Shown in pieces: positions 22,301 to 32,190 of a stretch of 64,000 nucleotides of DNA. A program made the position numbers and the translations under genes. The stretch's first letter is position 1. The number at the start of each line of letters is the position of its first letter. The DNA comes from Hevea brasiliensis (Eukaryota > Streptophyta > Magnoliopsida > Malpighiales > Euphorbiaceae), in assembly GCF_030052815.1 (NCBI RefSeq), contig NC_079495.1, forward strand, positions 117,096,194 through 117,160,193. The letters run 5' to 3'. The notes beneath the pieces were generated by a model. The model saw only the letters and a program-made list of their open reading frames with translations, ran no database searches and had not been told where the DNA came from.

Positions 22301-25300
22301 TTAATCTACATAAATTGGGTTACTCAATTTGAGCTCCTCCACTATATGCTCCTTAAATCCTTCATAAAATGGCTTGAGTGTATGACCGTTGACCTTGAAC
22401 ACCTTATTAGTTCCTAAACTTTGAATTTCAACTGCACCATAAGGAAACACATTAGTAACAATAAAGGGTCCAATCCAATGAGAACGCAACTTACCAGGCA
22501 TCATCTTCAATATGGAATTATACAATAAAACTTTTTGCCCAACCACAAACTGCTTCCTTAGAATTAATTTGTCATGGAATGCCTTGGTCTTTTCTTTATA
22601 GATCTTAGAATTCTCATAAGCCTCAAGTCGAATTTCTTCTAATTCCTGCAATTTTAATTTTCTTTCCACACCAGCAGTATCCAAATCCAAATTACATTGT
22701 CTAACAGCCCAATAAGCCTTATGTTCTAACTCAACAGGAAGGTGACACAACTTACCAAATACCAATCTATAGGGGGACATACCTATGGGTGTCTTATAAG
22801 TAGTCCTGTAAGCCTACAATGCATCATAAAGTCTAAGGCTCCAATCTTTTCTATTTGACTTCACTGTTTTTTCCAAAATAGACTTGATCTCTTTGTTAGA
22901 CACCTCTGCTTGCCTACTGGTTTGAGGGTGATAAGCTGTAGATATTTTATGGAAAATACCATATCTCCTCAACAATGCCTCAATAGTTCTATTATAAAAA
23001 TGTGTGCCCCGGTCACTGATTAAAGCTCTAGGAACTCCAAACCTGCTAAAAATGTTTGACTTGATAAAACCTACAATAGCTTTAGAATCATCAGTCCTGG
23101 TGGCTTTGGCTTCCACCCATTTTGAAACATAATCAACAGCAAGTAATATATAAGTAAAGCCAAAAGAAGAAGGAAATGGACCCATAAAATCAAGACCCTA
23201 CACATCAAAAATCTCACAAACAAGTATTGGATGCTGAATCATCTCATTCCTATGGGTTAAATTTCCTATTCTTTGACATTGTTCACAATTTTTGCAAATT
23301 AAATATGAATCACGAAATATAGTGGGCCAGTAAAAATCACAATCTAATATTTTTCTACCTGTTCTCTTGGGTCCAAAATGACCTCCACATGCATAGGCAT
23401 GACAAAAAGTAAGAATAGATTGAATCTCATTATCAGGAACACATCTCCTAATAATTTGATCTGAATAAAATTTTCACAAATACGGGTCATTCCACATATA
23501 ATACTTAGCCTCACTTTTCAATTTATCTTTCTTAGCTATACTCAAATCAAAAGGCATAACCTTAGTAACCAAATAATTCACCAAATCAGCATACCAAGGG
23601 ATCATACCTTGCAATTTAAATAACTGCTCATCAGGAAAAAGTTCCTGCAAAGGAAGTAGATATTCTTGTGTCACTAACCTGCTCAAATGATCTGCTACCA
23701 GGTTCTCAGCTCCTTTCTTATCCTTGATTTGAAGATCAAATTCTTACAGCAGAAGGATCCATCTAATCAACCTTGGTTTTGCTTCCTTCTTTGCCAAGAG
23801 ATACTTTAATGCTGCATGATCAGAGAAGATAATTATTTTAGAATGAAGCAAATATGACCAAAATTTATTTAAAGCAAAAACTATAGCCAAAAACTCTTTT
23901 TCGGTTGTAGAATAATTGTGCTGAGCTGAATTGAGTATTCTGAATGCATAATAAATCACATGAAAGAGCTTCCTAACACGCTGCCCCAAAACTGCTCCCA
24001 CTGTATAATTACTTGCGTCACACATAATTTCAATCAGGAGCCTGGATGATAGGGGGTGATGTCAATGCAGATTTTAATTTGTCAAAAGCCTCCTTGCACT
24101 CTTCACTGAACTCAAAAGAAACATCTTTTTGGAAGAGTCTAGACAAAGGCAATGCTATCTTAGAGAAATCCTTAATGAACCTGCGATAGAAACCTGCATG
24201 ACCAAGAAAAGAGCGTACTTCCCTCACAGTTGTTGGGTAAGGTAAGTTCACAATTAAATCAATTTTAGATTTATCCACCTCAATACCCCTATTAGAGACA
24301 ACATGACCCAACACAATCCCCTTTTCTACCATAAAATGACACTTCTCATAATTCAAAATAAGATTTTTCTCAATGCATCTCTCAAGAACAGAAGTTAAAT
24401 GATGTAAACATGCATCAAATGAATCACCATACACAGTAAAATCATCCATGAACACCTCAATATAAATATCAATGTAATATGAAAATATGCTCATCATGCA
24501 TCTCTGAAATGTGGCAGGTGCATTACAAAGCCCGAAGGGCATCCTTCTAAAAGCAGAAGTTCCAAAAGGGCAAGTGAAGGTAGTCTTCTCTTGATCCTCT
24601 GGTGCAATCACAATTTGATTATATCCAGAAAAACTATCGAGAAAGCAGAAATAAGACTTACCTGCTAACCGCTCAAGCATCTGATCAATGAATGGTAGTG
24701 GGAAGTGGTCCTTCCTTGTTGTTGAATTCAACTTGCGGTATTCTATGCACATTCGCCATCCACTCTGAATCCTTGTTGGAACAAGTTCATTATCTTGATT
24801 TGCTACCACAGTGACTCCTGATTTTTTTAGCACTACTTGGATTGGACTTACCCATTTGCTGTCTGAAATTGGGTAAATAACTCCCACATCCAGTAGCTTT
24901 AAAATCTCCTTCTTCACAACCTCCATCATCTGTGGGTTCAATCTCCTTTGAGCTTCTCTACTCGGTTTAGCATCATCCTCCAGTAAAATCCTGTGCATGC
25001 ACATTGATGGACTTATACCTTTGATGTCAGCTATTGTCCATCCAATTGCTTCCTTGTGTACTCTCAGAACCCTGATCAATCTGTCTTCTTGAATCTGTGT
25101 TAAATTACTTGAGATGATAACTGGAAGTGTCTCATTGTCTCCTAAGTAAACATACTTCAAATGCTCAGGTAAATGCTTGAGTTCAAGAACTGGTGCCTGC
25201 ACCACAGAAGGTAATAATTTTGTGTGAGATATAAATAAATCGATCTTTGGTACTCCATACCTTTTTCGAACAGGAGGTAATGACTGCAATGCCATTACTG

Positions 25301-25390
25301 CCTCTTGAACCTCTGGATTTATTAGTCTTGATCAGAGTGTCATTTCCTTCAAAATAGGTATGGGTCGCCCTTCAAATTCAACCAAAATTC
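22301..25390 (-). pseudogene. Athila pol: reverse transcriptase, RNase H, integrase
   Basis: The reading frame begins within sequence at about 25390, upstream of which protease and gag are missing. RT (25315-24030) shows WRMCIEYRKLN, FCFLDSFSGYNQI, FRRMPFGLCNAPATFQRCM and the catalytic FMDDF (aspartates at 24441-24446). RNase H follows (24025-23744, [27 protein letters not shown]). Integrase has its HHCC finger (about 23440-23290) and DDE residues: Asp 23189-23191, Asp 23012-23014, Glu 22904-22906, the last two 35 residues apart. The tail ends in a true stop at 22301. Damage: a small deletion and frameshift at 24026-24030 between RT and RNase H, and in-frame stops at 23744 (Gln expected), 23474, about 23199 and 22814 (Trp expected at all three). 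A stop also precedes SRLINPEVQ near 25320. GQT-type QTSG is QTSR. Confidence 0.85.
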
Positions 25391-25422
25391 TTAATGAATA
25401 GTAACACTAAACAGTAACACCG

Positions 25423-25423
<1 letters not shown>

Positions 25424-25482
<59 letters not shown>

Positions 25483-25501
25483 TTATTTATTTATTTATTT
25501 T
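25424..25501. repeat. (AT)n and (ATTT)n simple repeats at the Athila gag deletion
   Basis: About 27 AT units followed by six ATTT units lie between pol and the primer-binding site, where gag and protease should be. Confidence 0.95.
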
Positions 25502-25588
25502 TTAAAAACCTGAAAATAGCAAAACTCATAAATAAAATTAATAACAGAATATTCTAACACAGAAAACACGAAATTCAATAAATTTTAT

Positions 25589-25606
25589 TCCCCGGCAACG
25601 GCGCCA
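25589..25606 (-). promoter_or_regulatory. Athila primer-binding site
   Basis: Minus-strand TGGCGCCGTTGCCGGGGA, the tRNA-primed start used by Athila elements, seven bases inside the LTR end. Confidence 0.85.
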
Positions 25607-25613
25607 AAATTCT

Positions 25614-25950
25614 TGATGGCTGTCGAATCCACCAGAAATTAAATTAACTGAAATCACCAAGTATGAAATATTTTCTGCAGTAAGTGGTGAATCCAGGTCG
25701 AACCCTAGAGACTGAATTATTAAATTTCATGCGCTTGTGTAATGGAAAAGAAACAAAGGTTTGGGGGGGGGGGGAGGGGGGGTTAATTCACAATCCAAAG
25801 AAGAAATCAAAAAAATCCAAAATTAAGATTTAAAAATAAGAAACTCTCCAATTAAACAAATTTCAGTCCAAGGTAATTCGCATTCTAATGCATTGATTTG
25901 ATCATAGACAAAAGAAATACAATTATATCTTATTGAATACTTAACGTAGT
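25614..25950 (-). repeat. Athila 5' LTR, truncated by insertion
   Basis: Matches 19482-19813 until 'cttaacgta', then breaks where TGTAGACACC begins. A long poly-G tract (25766-25787, interrupted by one A) replaces the shorter run of the other LTR. Confidence 0.85.
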
Positions 25951-26576
25951 TGTAGACACCATATTTTGGCCGACCTCCGAAGTCAAGGAACTTTTAAACT
26001 TTTCACTTTATTATCCGCTCTCAACCGATGTCCTTCGATCACAAATGGCTTTTCCGACTGATTGCTCGACCATGGAACAAACCGATCTCAAGCTTAAGTT
26101 AATTATTTTTTGATCTCTTATCAAAGGGGGTCGAATCAATATTGGTTCTCCGGACCATCCAATCTTGCCTACTGATACTCTCCGATCTCTCTGCACAAAT
26201 ATTGTAGAACTTCATTCGACTAACGATGTGATCGAGTTTCTCGTTTGAAGACCCCAAATTTTCCCTGAAATAACGTTAAGGTTTCTATCCGGTCTAATGA
26301 CAATCCCGATCTTAAGAGTTCAAGTCAATGTCAAGTCTTTGCAATTCTAATGTTCTAAAGTTTTACCTTGGTATTTTGTCATGACTTAGTCCGATCTCAT
26401 GCTTACGTATAATGTTTTTCTGATCTCTTATACTCTAATTAATAATCGCTTTTAAGTTTAATGTTCAAATACGTTCAATCAATTAAGTACTTAGACAATT
26501 TGGACGCTTTCCGATCTCATCAAGAAATTGAACAAAAAGGGGATTTCTATTCATTTCAAAACAAAATATATACAAG

Positions 26577-28498
26577 TCACTCAGTAGGTGGATCTCCCCC
26601 AGCCTGCTCCCCAGGTACAATATCAGCTCTCTGATTCCCCCCCTCTCTCTCAGACTCCTCGTCACTCTCCTCCTCAGCCTCTGGAATAAGCTGATTCATC
26701 CAGGAGAAGTCCTCCTCAGGATAACGCTTCCTCAGCTCGGCCAGGGGATCATTATGGGCATTCATATATGCCCCAGCCTCTTTCGTTGTGCTTTCCTCTT
26801 CTTTGGCCTGAAGCTCCTCATCCTTGGCTCGGAGCTCCTCATCCTTGGCTCGGAGCTCCTCCTCCTTCTCCCAAAGTTCCGCAGCAAAACGAGCGAGATC
26901 GGCAGATCGACCAGCCCGGGAGTCTTCAAGTTCCCGCTCCTCCTCCGCTATCCTCTCTTCGTAATGCTTCATCTGATCTTCCATTCTGGCGATGTAGTAA
27001 TTAGCAGAGGAGAGTTGAGCTTGTGCAGCCGAGGCATCTTGGACCGCCTTAAGAATCTCCCTCCTTAAGGCATGGGCTTTCTCTCAGATCACATGTTGAT
27101 TGGCAATAGCCTTCAAGCCCAAGCTCATTGTTTGAGTTAGAATATCGTCGATGCTTTCCTCTGCCAATCTGTTCTGATCTTCTTGGTAGCAGATAGAGGC
27201 GCCCATGACTTTGGCTAACCCGGGGTTCCCTTGGGTGGAACGATTCCTTTCTAGTGATTAGATCAGGAGTTGAGCACCCCGAGAAAGCGTCCTAACAGTA
27301 GGATCAGAAGACTCCCCTTCCACATTGGAAGAGATCAGAGGAGGTGGGGTAGGTGGAAGTTCGATCTGCTGAGGAGGAGGAACGACTACCTCTACTTCTG
27401 AGATCGCCTGCTCCTGAGGTCGGGGAGGAGAGCTTGGCACCTCTACCAATTCACGCTGAGGAGTCTGAGCAGTAATAACGGTGGCCTCCTTCATTGCTCG
27501 CACCTTTTGAGAGACCTCCCTCTTTCGCTTGTGGCTCTTATTAGAAGTATTGCCAGTCGCCATACCTGCACAGAGAAGAAGTTAGTAAGTTCGCTAAGAT
27601 TCAGAGGCCAGAGATATGGATTGTACCAGGACCGAGGTCAGAGAGCTAAAGCTCATAGTCTTCGTCGGTGATCAGCCGCATCATCCAATACTTCAGTTCG
27701 GCCATAACCGCGTCTAAGCACGAGAATTTCTGGGTGGACGCCTGAGACTTTAACTCTCTCACCATGGCGTCTTCGTCCTTATTTAAGGTGATCTTCTTCG
27801 GAATCGGAGTGACCAGGTATTGCCAACTCCGTGAGATACCCTCAAAGCCATTCAGAATCTTGCTCCTCAATATAAAGAACCGGTTCTTTCAGTTATTCAG
27901 TGAAGAAGGGAGATCGGTGAAAAGCCCGTAGTTCGGCTTAGCCTGAAAGAACCAGAACTCGTCATCCTTCCTTCGAGCAAGTCTATGTAGCTCGGCAAAG
28001 ACTTTAGCAGTGGGTTCTAGTCCCTTAGCTCGGCAAAGGCCACGAAAAGCTACTAAAGTCCGCCAGGAGTTCGGATGCACTTGAGCTACCGAGACGTGGT
28101 GGAGCTTTAGGACGGCCTTGTAAAACTCATCCAAAGGAAAACAGAGTCCGGCCTTCAACTGTTCTTCGTATACTATGAGGAGATCGCCTTCATCAAAGAA
28201 GTGATCGGCTCGAAAGTCGCCATGGCACTTGATCAGCTCAAAAGAGTTGATCCGCAGATTGTACTCTTGGCTTATAGATTGAAGATCGGTCTCTCTCAGG
28301 ACCGAAGGCAATTCATCAACTGGCAGGTTTTTTCTTCTGGAAGACGCTCCGCGCCGCAGTCTGACAGCCGAACTAATAATCGGAACGATGGCTGTACTAG
28401 GGCGTCCGCTTGGCCCTGTCGCATCGCCTTCTTTCGAGGTCTACAAAATATGGACGAAAGGCCGGGCTCGCAGCTCTCTGACCCTTGGCGCCCTTCAT
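26577..28498 (-). pseudogene. Antisense additional ORF of the Tat-like element (PF04195-like plus coiled coil)
   Basis: Minus-strand gene with its own TATA box (28655-28662) about 160 bp upstream of ATG 28498 (MKGAKGQRAASPAFRPYFVD). After a frameshift near 28410 the frame continues with VDELPSVLRETDLQS, GDLLIVYEEQLKAGLCFPLD, FYKAVLKLHHVSVAQVHPNS and WRTLVAFRGL. The phrase FPLD-F---VL--H-V---QVHPN-WR is typical of the plant 'putative gypsy-type transposon' domain. A likely 61-bp intron (27566-27626, GT/AG) joins it to a second exon starting MATGNTSNKSHKRKREV, basic and Pro-rich, ending in a coiled coil with KDEELRAKDEELQAKEEE and an acidic tail. Stops: TGA at 27889 (Trp expected), TAG near 27646 and at 27258, and one near 27085. 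Function unknown; such antisense ORFs are known from Tat-lineage elements. The short intron is unusual for a plant. Confidence 0.6.
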
Positions 28499-28654
28499 TT
28501 TCAGGAAAACAAAAGAAATCAACCAAGAAAAGAATCAAAATCCTTATCGGAATGTGATCGGTGCCTGAAAAACTTGAAAAAACAAGAGAAAACGTTGGGA
28601 TTGCTAGAGAGGTTCTGAAAATGACATAAGAAAATGACTGACGTGCCTCTCCCC

Positions 28655-28662
28655 TATTTATA
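28655..28662 (-). promoter_or_regulatory. TATA box for the antisense gene
   Basis: TATAAATA on the minus strand, preceded by GGG and followed by GGGGAG, at promoter distance from the ATG at 28498. Confidence 0.55.
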
Positions 28663-29121
28663 CCCATATGAGCATTAAATGCTCACGAAGTCTCAAGCGA
28701 CGCATCGGTTAGCAAAACCGGCACGCCTCCTTGACACGTCGCAAGAAGGTTCTAGAAAACATAATAAAAAATGGAATAAATGAGATCGGTCAGCCGAGGC
28801 CTTCAGATTGAACAAACTTCCAAAACCACGGATCGGCTAATGGCGATTCATTTAGGGATCAGATCGGACATGCATATCAGAGATCGAAAAATAACTAATG
28901 CAATAATAAAATAAAAACCTTTAAATAAAATTTCATTTGATTTCCAAAAGATCGGATTACATCATTTGGGCGATCTCAAGAGATCGAATTACATCATTAG
29001 GGGAATCTTTAAAGACCGAATTACATCATTTGGGCGATCTCTAAAGATTAGCACTACATTTTACCTAGTTTAGGACTACTCCGGATAATGGCCTATGTCA
29101 AAGCCTAGTCTTGTGGCTGAA

Positions 29122-29535
29122 TCAAAAGATGTGTTTGATCAGAAAGCCAATCACAAGTGTTGGATAGATGTGCAGCTCAGATAGGGTGACTATGACTCTC
29201 ATGGAAGTGAGCGGAGTCATCGCCGATGTCATTGACCACAACCGAGCTGCAGTCGGGACGGCCGATGTGGTTGGGGGCCAAATGAACTTCAAGAGGTGGT
29301 CACTGACATTAAGATTGAAATTAGCAGTCCTCTTGCCCGATATCGGTCCACCGATTATACCGGTAGACCGATTCGAGATTGGCACGATCGTCACTTTCGA
29401 TCTTGATCGGTAAATTAGTCCGGTTCCCTCACTGTCATCAGATGACGTCCTTATGGTTTTTCGATCACCGGGGTCATAAATTTTCAGGCGAAGGGCGAAG
29501 AAAACAGTAAACAAAAGATCAAAAGCAGCCAACAT
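29122..29535 (-). CDS. Second antisense open frame in the Tat-like region, unrecognised
   Basis: A 137-codon frame on the minus strand starting [20 protein letters not shown], with a hydrophobic N-terminus and a Ser/Thr-rich middle. A TATA-like CCTATATATATG (29634-29645) sits about 100 bp upstream. Against coding: an earlier ATG in another frame would give a 20-residue peptide first, and a competing plus-strand frame (29168-29413) overlaps it. I do not recognise either product. Confidence 0.25.
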   Translation of the reverse strand: MLAAFDLLFTVFFALRLKIYDPGDRKTIRTSSDDSEGTGLIYRSRSKVTIVPISNRSTGIIGGPISGKRTANFNLNVSDHLLKFIWPPTTSAVPTAARLWSMTSAMTPLTSMRVIVTLSELHIYPTLVIGFLIKHIF

Positions 29536-30255
29536 AATCAGAATTGTTACCAGAGAAGCTAGAATTGGAGAAATGGAGCATTGAAAAAACTGGAGGAGGA
29601 AAATTGAAGTGTGAAGGGGATTTCCCGTAGGTGCATATATATAGGGCCTGGGCATTTATTGCATACAGAAACCGAAGCGGATGCATCGGTAACTGAGGAA
29701 TTAATTGCTTTGACCAAGGCAAGTCAGATAAAAAGGAAAAATCTAGAATGAGAGAGATTGGAAAAGGAAAGGGTCATAATAGGGAGATCGGAAGAAATAA
29801 AGATCGGAAAGTGCGGAGAGATTAAATAACTTTCAATCAACTCTCTTCATAATTAGAGCCGAGTTAGTTAAAGCGTTGTAGGTGTGATCAAATCTTCACC
29901 ACACGCCTCATTTGCAGAAATGCCTACCTAGCTGACAGACGCCAAAACAGTTATGGCAGTCTTGTACATCTCGATCTCCACCGATGATCATAATTGTAAA
30001 GACAGACCCGGAGCCCTTGGATCAAAAAGCAGACGACAGGTTTGGTGCTTTTTATTCCCATCCTTCGAATCCATCTTGTAAGGCAAGACCCAGAGCCGTT
30101 GGATTAAAAGAAGAAAGGATGGATATTCTAAATGGAATCCCAACCCTCCATTTTGATTCTCTTTAATTCTCAGACATCAGATTATGTCCTTTTGAATCTA
30201 AACCCTCCGTCTCCCCTGGTGAGTTCCTGACCCTCCATTATGAGCACCCGTTCCC

Positions 30256-30263
30256 TATAAATA
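30256..30263 (+). promoter_or_regulatory. TATA box of the Tat-like LTR
   Basis: TATAAATA on the plus strand in the context TTCCC-TATAAATA-CCTGCATGC, with no plus-strand gene following; suits an LTR promoter. Confidence 0.45.
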
Positions 30264-31276
30264 CCTGCATGCAATATTGTAGAAGGGACGGATGAAAAAC
30301 AAGGTGGTGATTATAGTGGAAAGGCTCTGAAATTTGATTCAGTCTTGCTACTTGCCATTCTAAGCTTCCGAAGTATTGAGAAACTTTAGAAACCAGTTTT
30401 CTTAAGTATTTCACTAAAAGGAACTCTAAGTCCTGAAACTTCCATTTTTAGTTTCTGTGCAATCATCTTCACATCATCTCATTCCCACTGCTCTAGTATT
30501 TGGCATTGCCTTCCGAGTCCAACTTTGTTCCAACCTGGTTCCCGTTACTTCGAGTGGGTTCTAGTCTTTCGGCCGATAGCTCTCATCTCTACAAGATCTG
30601 TGGATTCCAGAGTTAGTTCATCTGTTTCCTCAGCTTCCCACAGGTAAGTGTCTAGACTGTCATTTTGTCGAATACTCGTGCTTTATTTTCTCCGTGTTTA
30701 TTCTTAAAATTTCTTTTATATTCAGTCATACTAAAATCTCAAAGTAGATTATCCAGGCCAATAGTTATTTCCCAGGTCTTCTTTTTCTATTCGTTCGTAA
30801 ACTCTATTTATCACCTCTTGGTTTTCATTTCCTTCGAGAATAGACGTTCAGGTCATGGACAACTTGTAGATAATCTAAGAGATATCGGTAGAAGTATCTT
30901 AACATGAGAGCTTTGGGCTTGAATGAATAAAAAGTGACAAAAGATAGGCGTAGCAAAAGGTCAAATAGATTAGAAGTAAGAATAGATCAAATAAACAAGT
31001 TATGAGATCGGGCCTCAGAATGACACTAGGCGAAAATACAATAGATCGAGAATCGAGATAGGATCGGATCCCGGACTAGTGACTAAAGAGAGATCAAATG
31101 TCATTAATCAAAGAGTTCTGATAAGGCGATCACATAGAAGATCAACAAGAAGTTCGGTCTTGCATCCACTCTCTAGTTATAAGGTTCGGTGGGTTAGGAA
31201 AAGCTTAGCAGGGGTTTCTTGTGCCCTCGGTCACCAGAATCCTTAGTTCAAAGTTCTTACGATATGCAATTCTAAT

Positions 31277-31800
31277 GAACACTTTAAGAGATCGGGGGAG
31301 AGTTCTTAACCGATTCTCATCCAAAATTTCAATAAAATATGTGGAGATCGGAGGAGAGTTCTTATCCGAGATCCTTCACTTAAGCTTTAAACTGAACACT
31401 TTAAGAGATCCGGGAAGAGTTCTTACCCGATTCTCATCCAAAATTTCAATAAAATATGTGGAGATCGGAGGAGAGTTCTTATCCGAGATCCTTCACTTAA
31501 GCTTTAAACTGAACACTTTAAGAGATTAGGGGAGAGTTCTTACCCGATTCTCAACCAAAATCTTAAAATATGTGGAGATCGGAGGAGAGTTCTTATCCAA
31601 GATCCTTCACTTAAACTTTAAGCAGAATACTTTAAGAGATCGGGGGAGAGTTCTTACCCGATTCTCAGCCAAAATCTTAATAAAATATGTGGAGTTCGGA
31701 GGAGAGTTTTTATCCGAAATCTCCCGCTTAAACTCTTGACAAAATACATCAAGAGATCGGAAGAAATTTCTTACCCGAATTCTCTTAACCAAAATCCAAA
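31277..31800. repeat. Tandem array, five units of about 117 bp
   Basis: Units begin at about 31277, 31394, 31511, 31625 and 31743, each with 'actttaagagatcgg', 'gagttcttacccgattctc' and 'aaaatatgtggagatcgg'. The first three spacings are exactly 117 bp, equal to 39 codons, so a plus-strand frame runs through two units with the repeated peptide RFSSKISIKYVEIGGEFLSE. More likely a regulatory or structural array in the LTR than a gene. Confidence 0.85.
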
Positions 31801-32190
31801 TTAAAATATCACAACTTTAATATACAAAGTAACCCCTAAACAAAATCAGCTACACGACACCTACTCACTAAGGGTCATCTCATGTACTCATGTTCTTGGG
31901 CAGCTCTGAATAGTAAAATATCAAATATTCCTTTCATCTATACGAAGGATTAACATCGTCACTCTAACCCCCCTAATTACCAATTTTAAGCTATGAAGAG
32001 CACAATGTTAAATCTGCTTACCCTCGTTGAGGGACGAGGTGGGGTGCCTAACACCTTCCATTAGTTCATATTTATGATGTAAATGTACTATATGTATCAA
32101 ACATTTGAGTAGTTATAGTTACTGATAAAAAGATTTCAAATTCATAGTTCGAAATTTACTTTAAAACCATTGCTCTGATACCACAAAACA

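Larger units (their letters stand above)
19482..25950 (-). mobile_element. Athila-lineage Ty3/gypsy retrotransposon, gag-deleted and truncated
   Basis: Transcribed on the minus strand. Its parts in order are: remnant 5' LTR (25614-25950), primer-binding site (25589-25606), pol (25390-22301), a 1.1-kb noncoding tail, polypurine tract (21168-21182) and complete 3' LTR (19482-21167). Lineage is indicated by the RT style (KEAIGWTIADIKGISPSMCM, FMDDF), the Asp-tRNA-type primer site TGGCGCCGTTGCCGGGGA and the GGGAGGCAACCCATGGGTGG stretch just after pol, all typical of Athila. Gag and protease are deleted and replaced by simple repeats. The 5' LTR is cut at 25950 by the next element. The visible 330 bp of the two LTRs differ at about 11 positions plus a G-run length change, so the insertion is not recent. 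Confidence 0.85.
25951..32058 (+). mobile_element. Probable Tat/Ogre-like LTR region carrying antisense genes
   Basis: It starts TGTAGACACC inside the Athila LTR and, near its right end, contains GGTGGGGTGCCTAACACCTTCC, a motif I associate with the downstream part of Tat/Ogre LTRs. A plus-strand TATA box (TATAAATA, 30256-30263) would be the LTR promoter. The words GATCGG and CCGATC recur throughout. No gag-pol and no second TGTAGACACC are visible, so the 6.1 kb looks like one very long LTR, or a deleted element in which LTR and antisense-ORF region are fused. The sequence at 43135-43209, which includes GGCGAC, is a candidate continuation after the Tekay and before the copia insertion. Orientation and lineage are inferences; a non-autonomous element read on the minus strand is the alternative. 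Confidence 0.5.

Noticed and set aside
31221..31529. Repeat protein gene
   Set aside because: The frame comes from 117-bp units of an LTR array; later units change length (114 and about 118 bp) and lose the frame.
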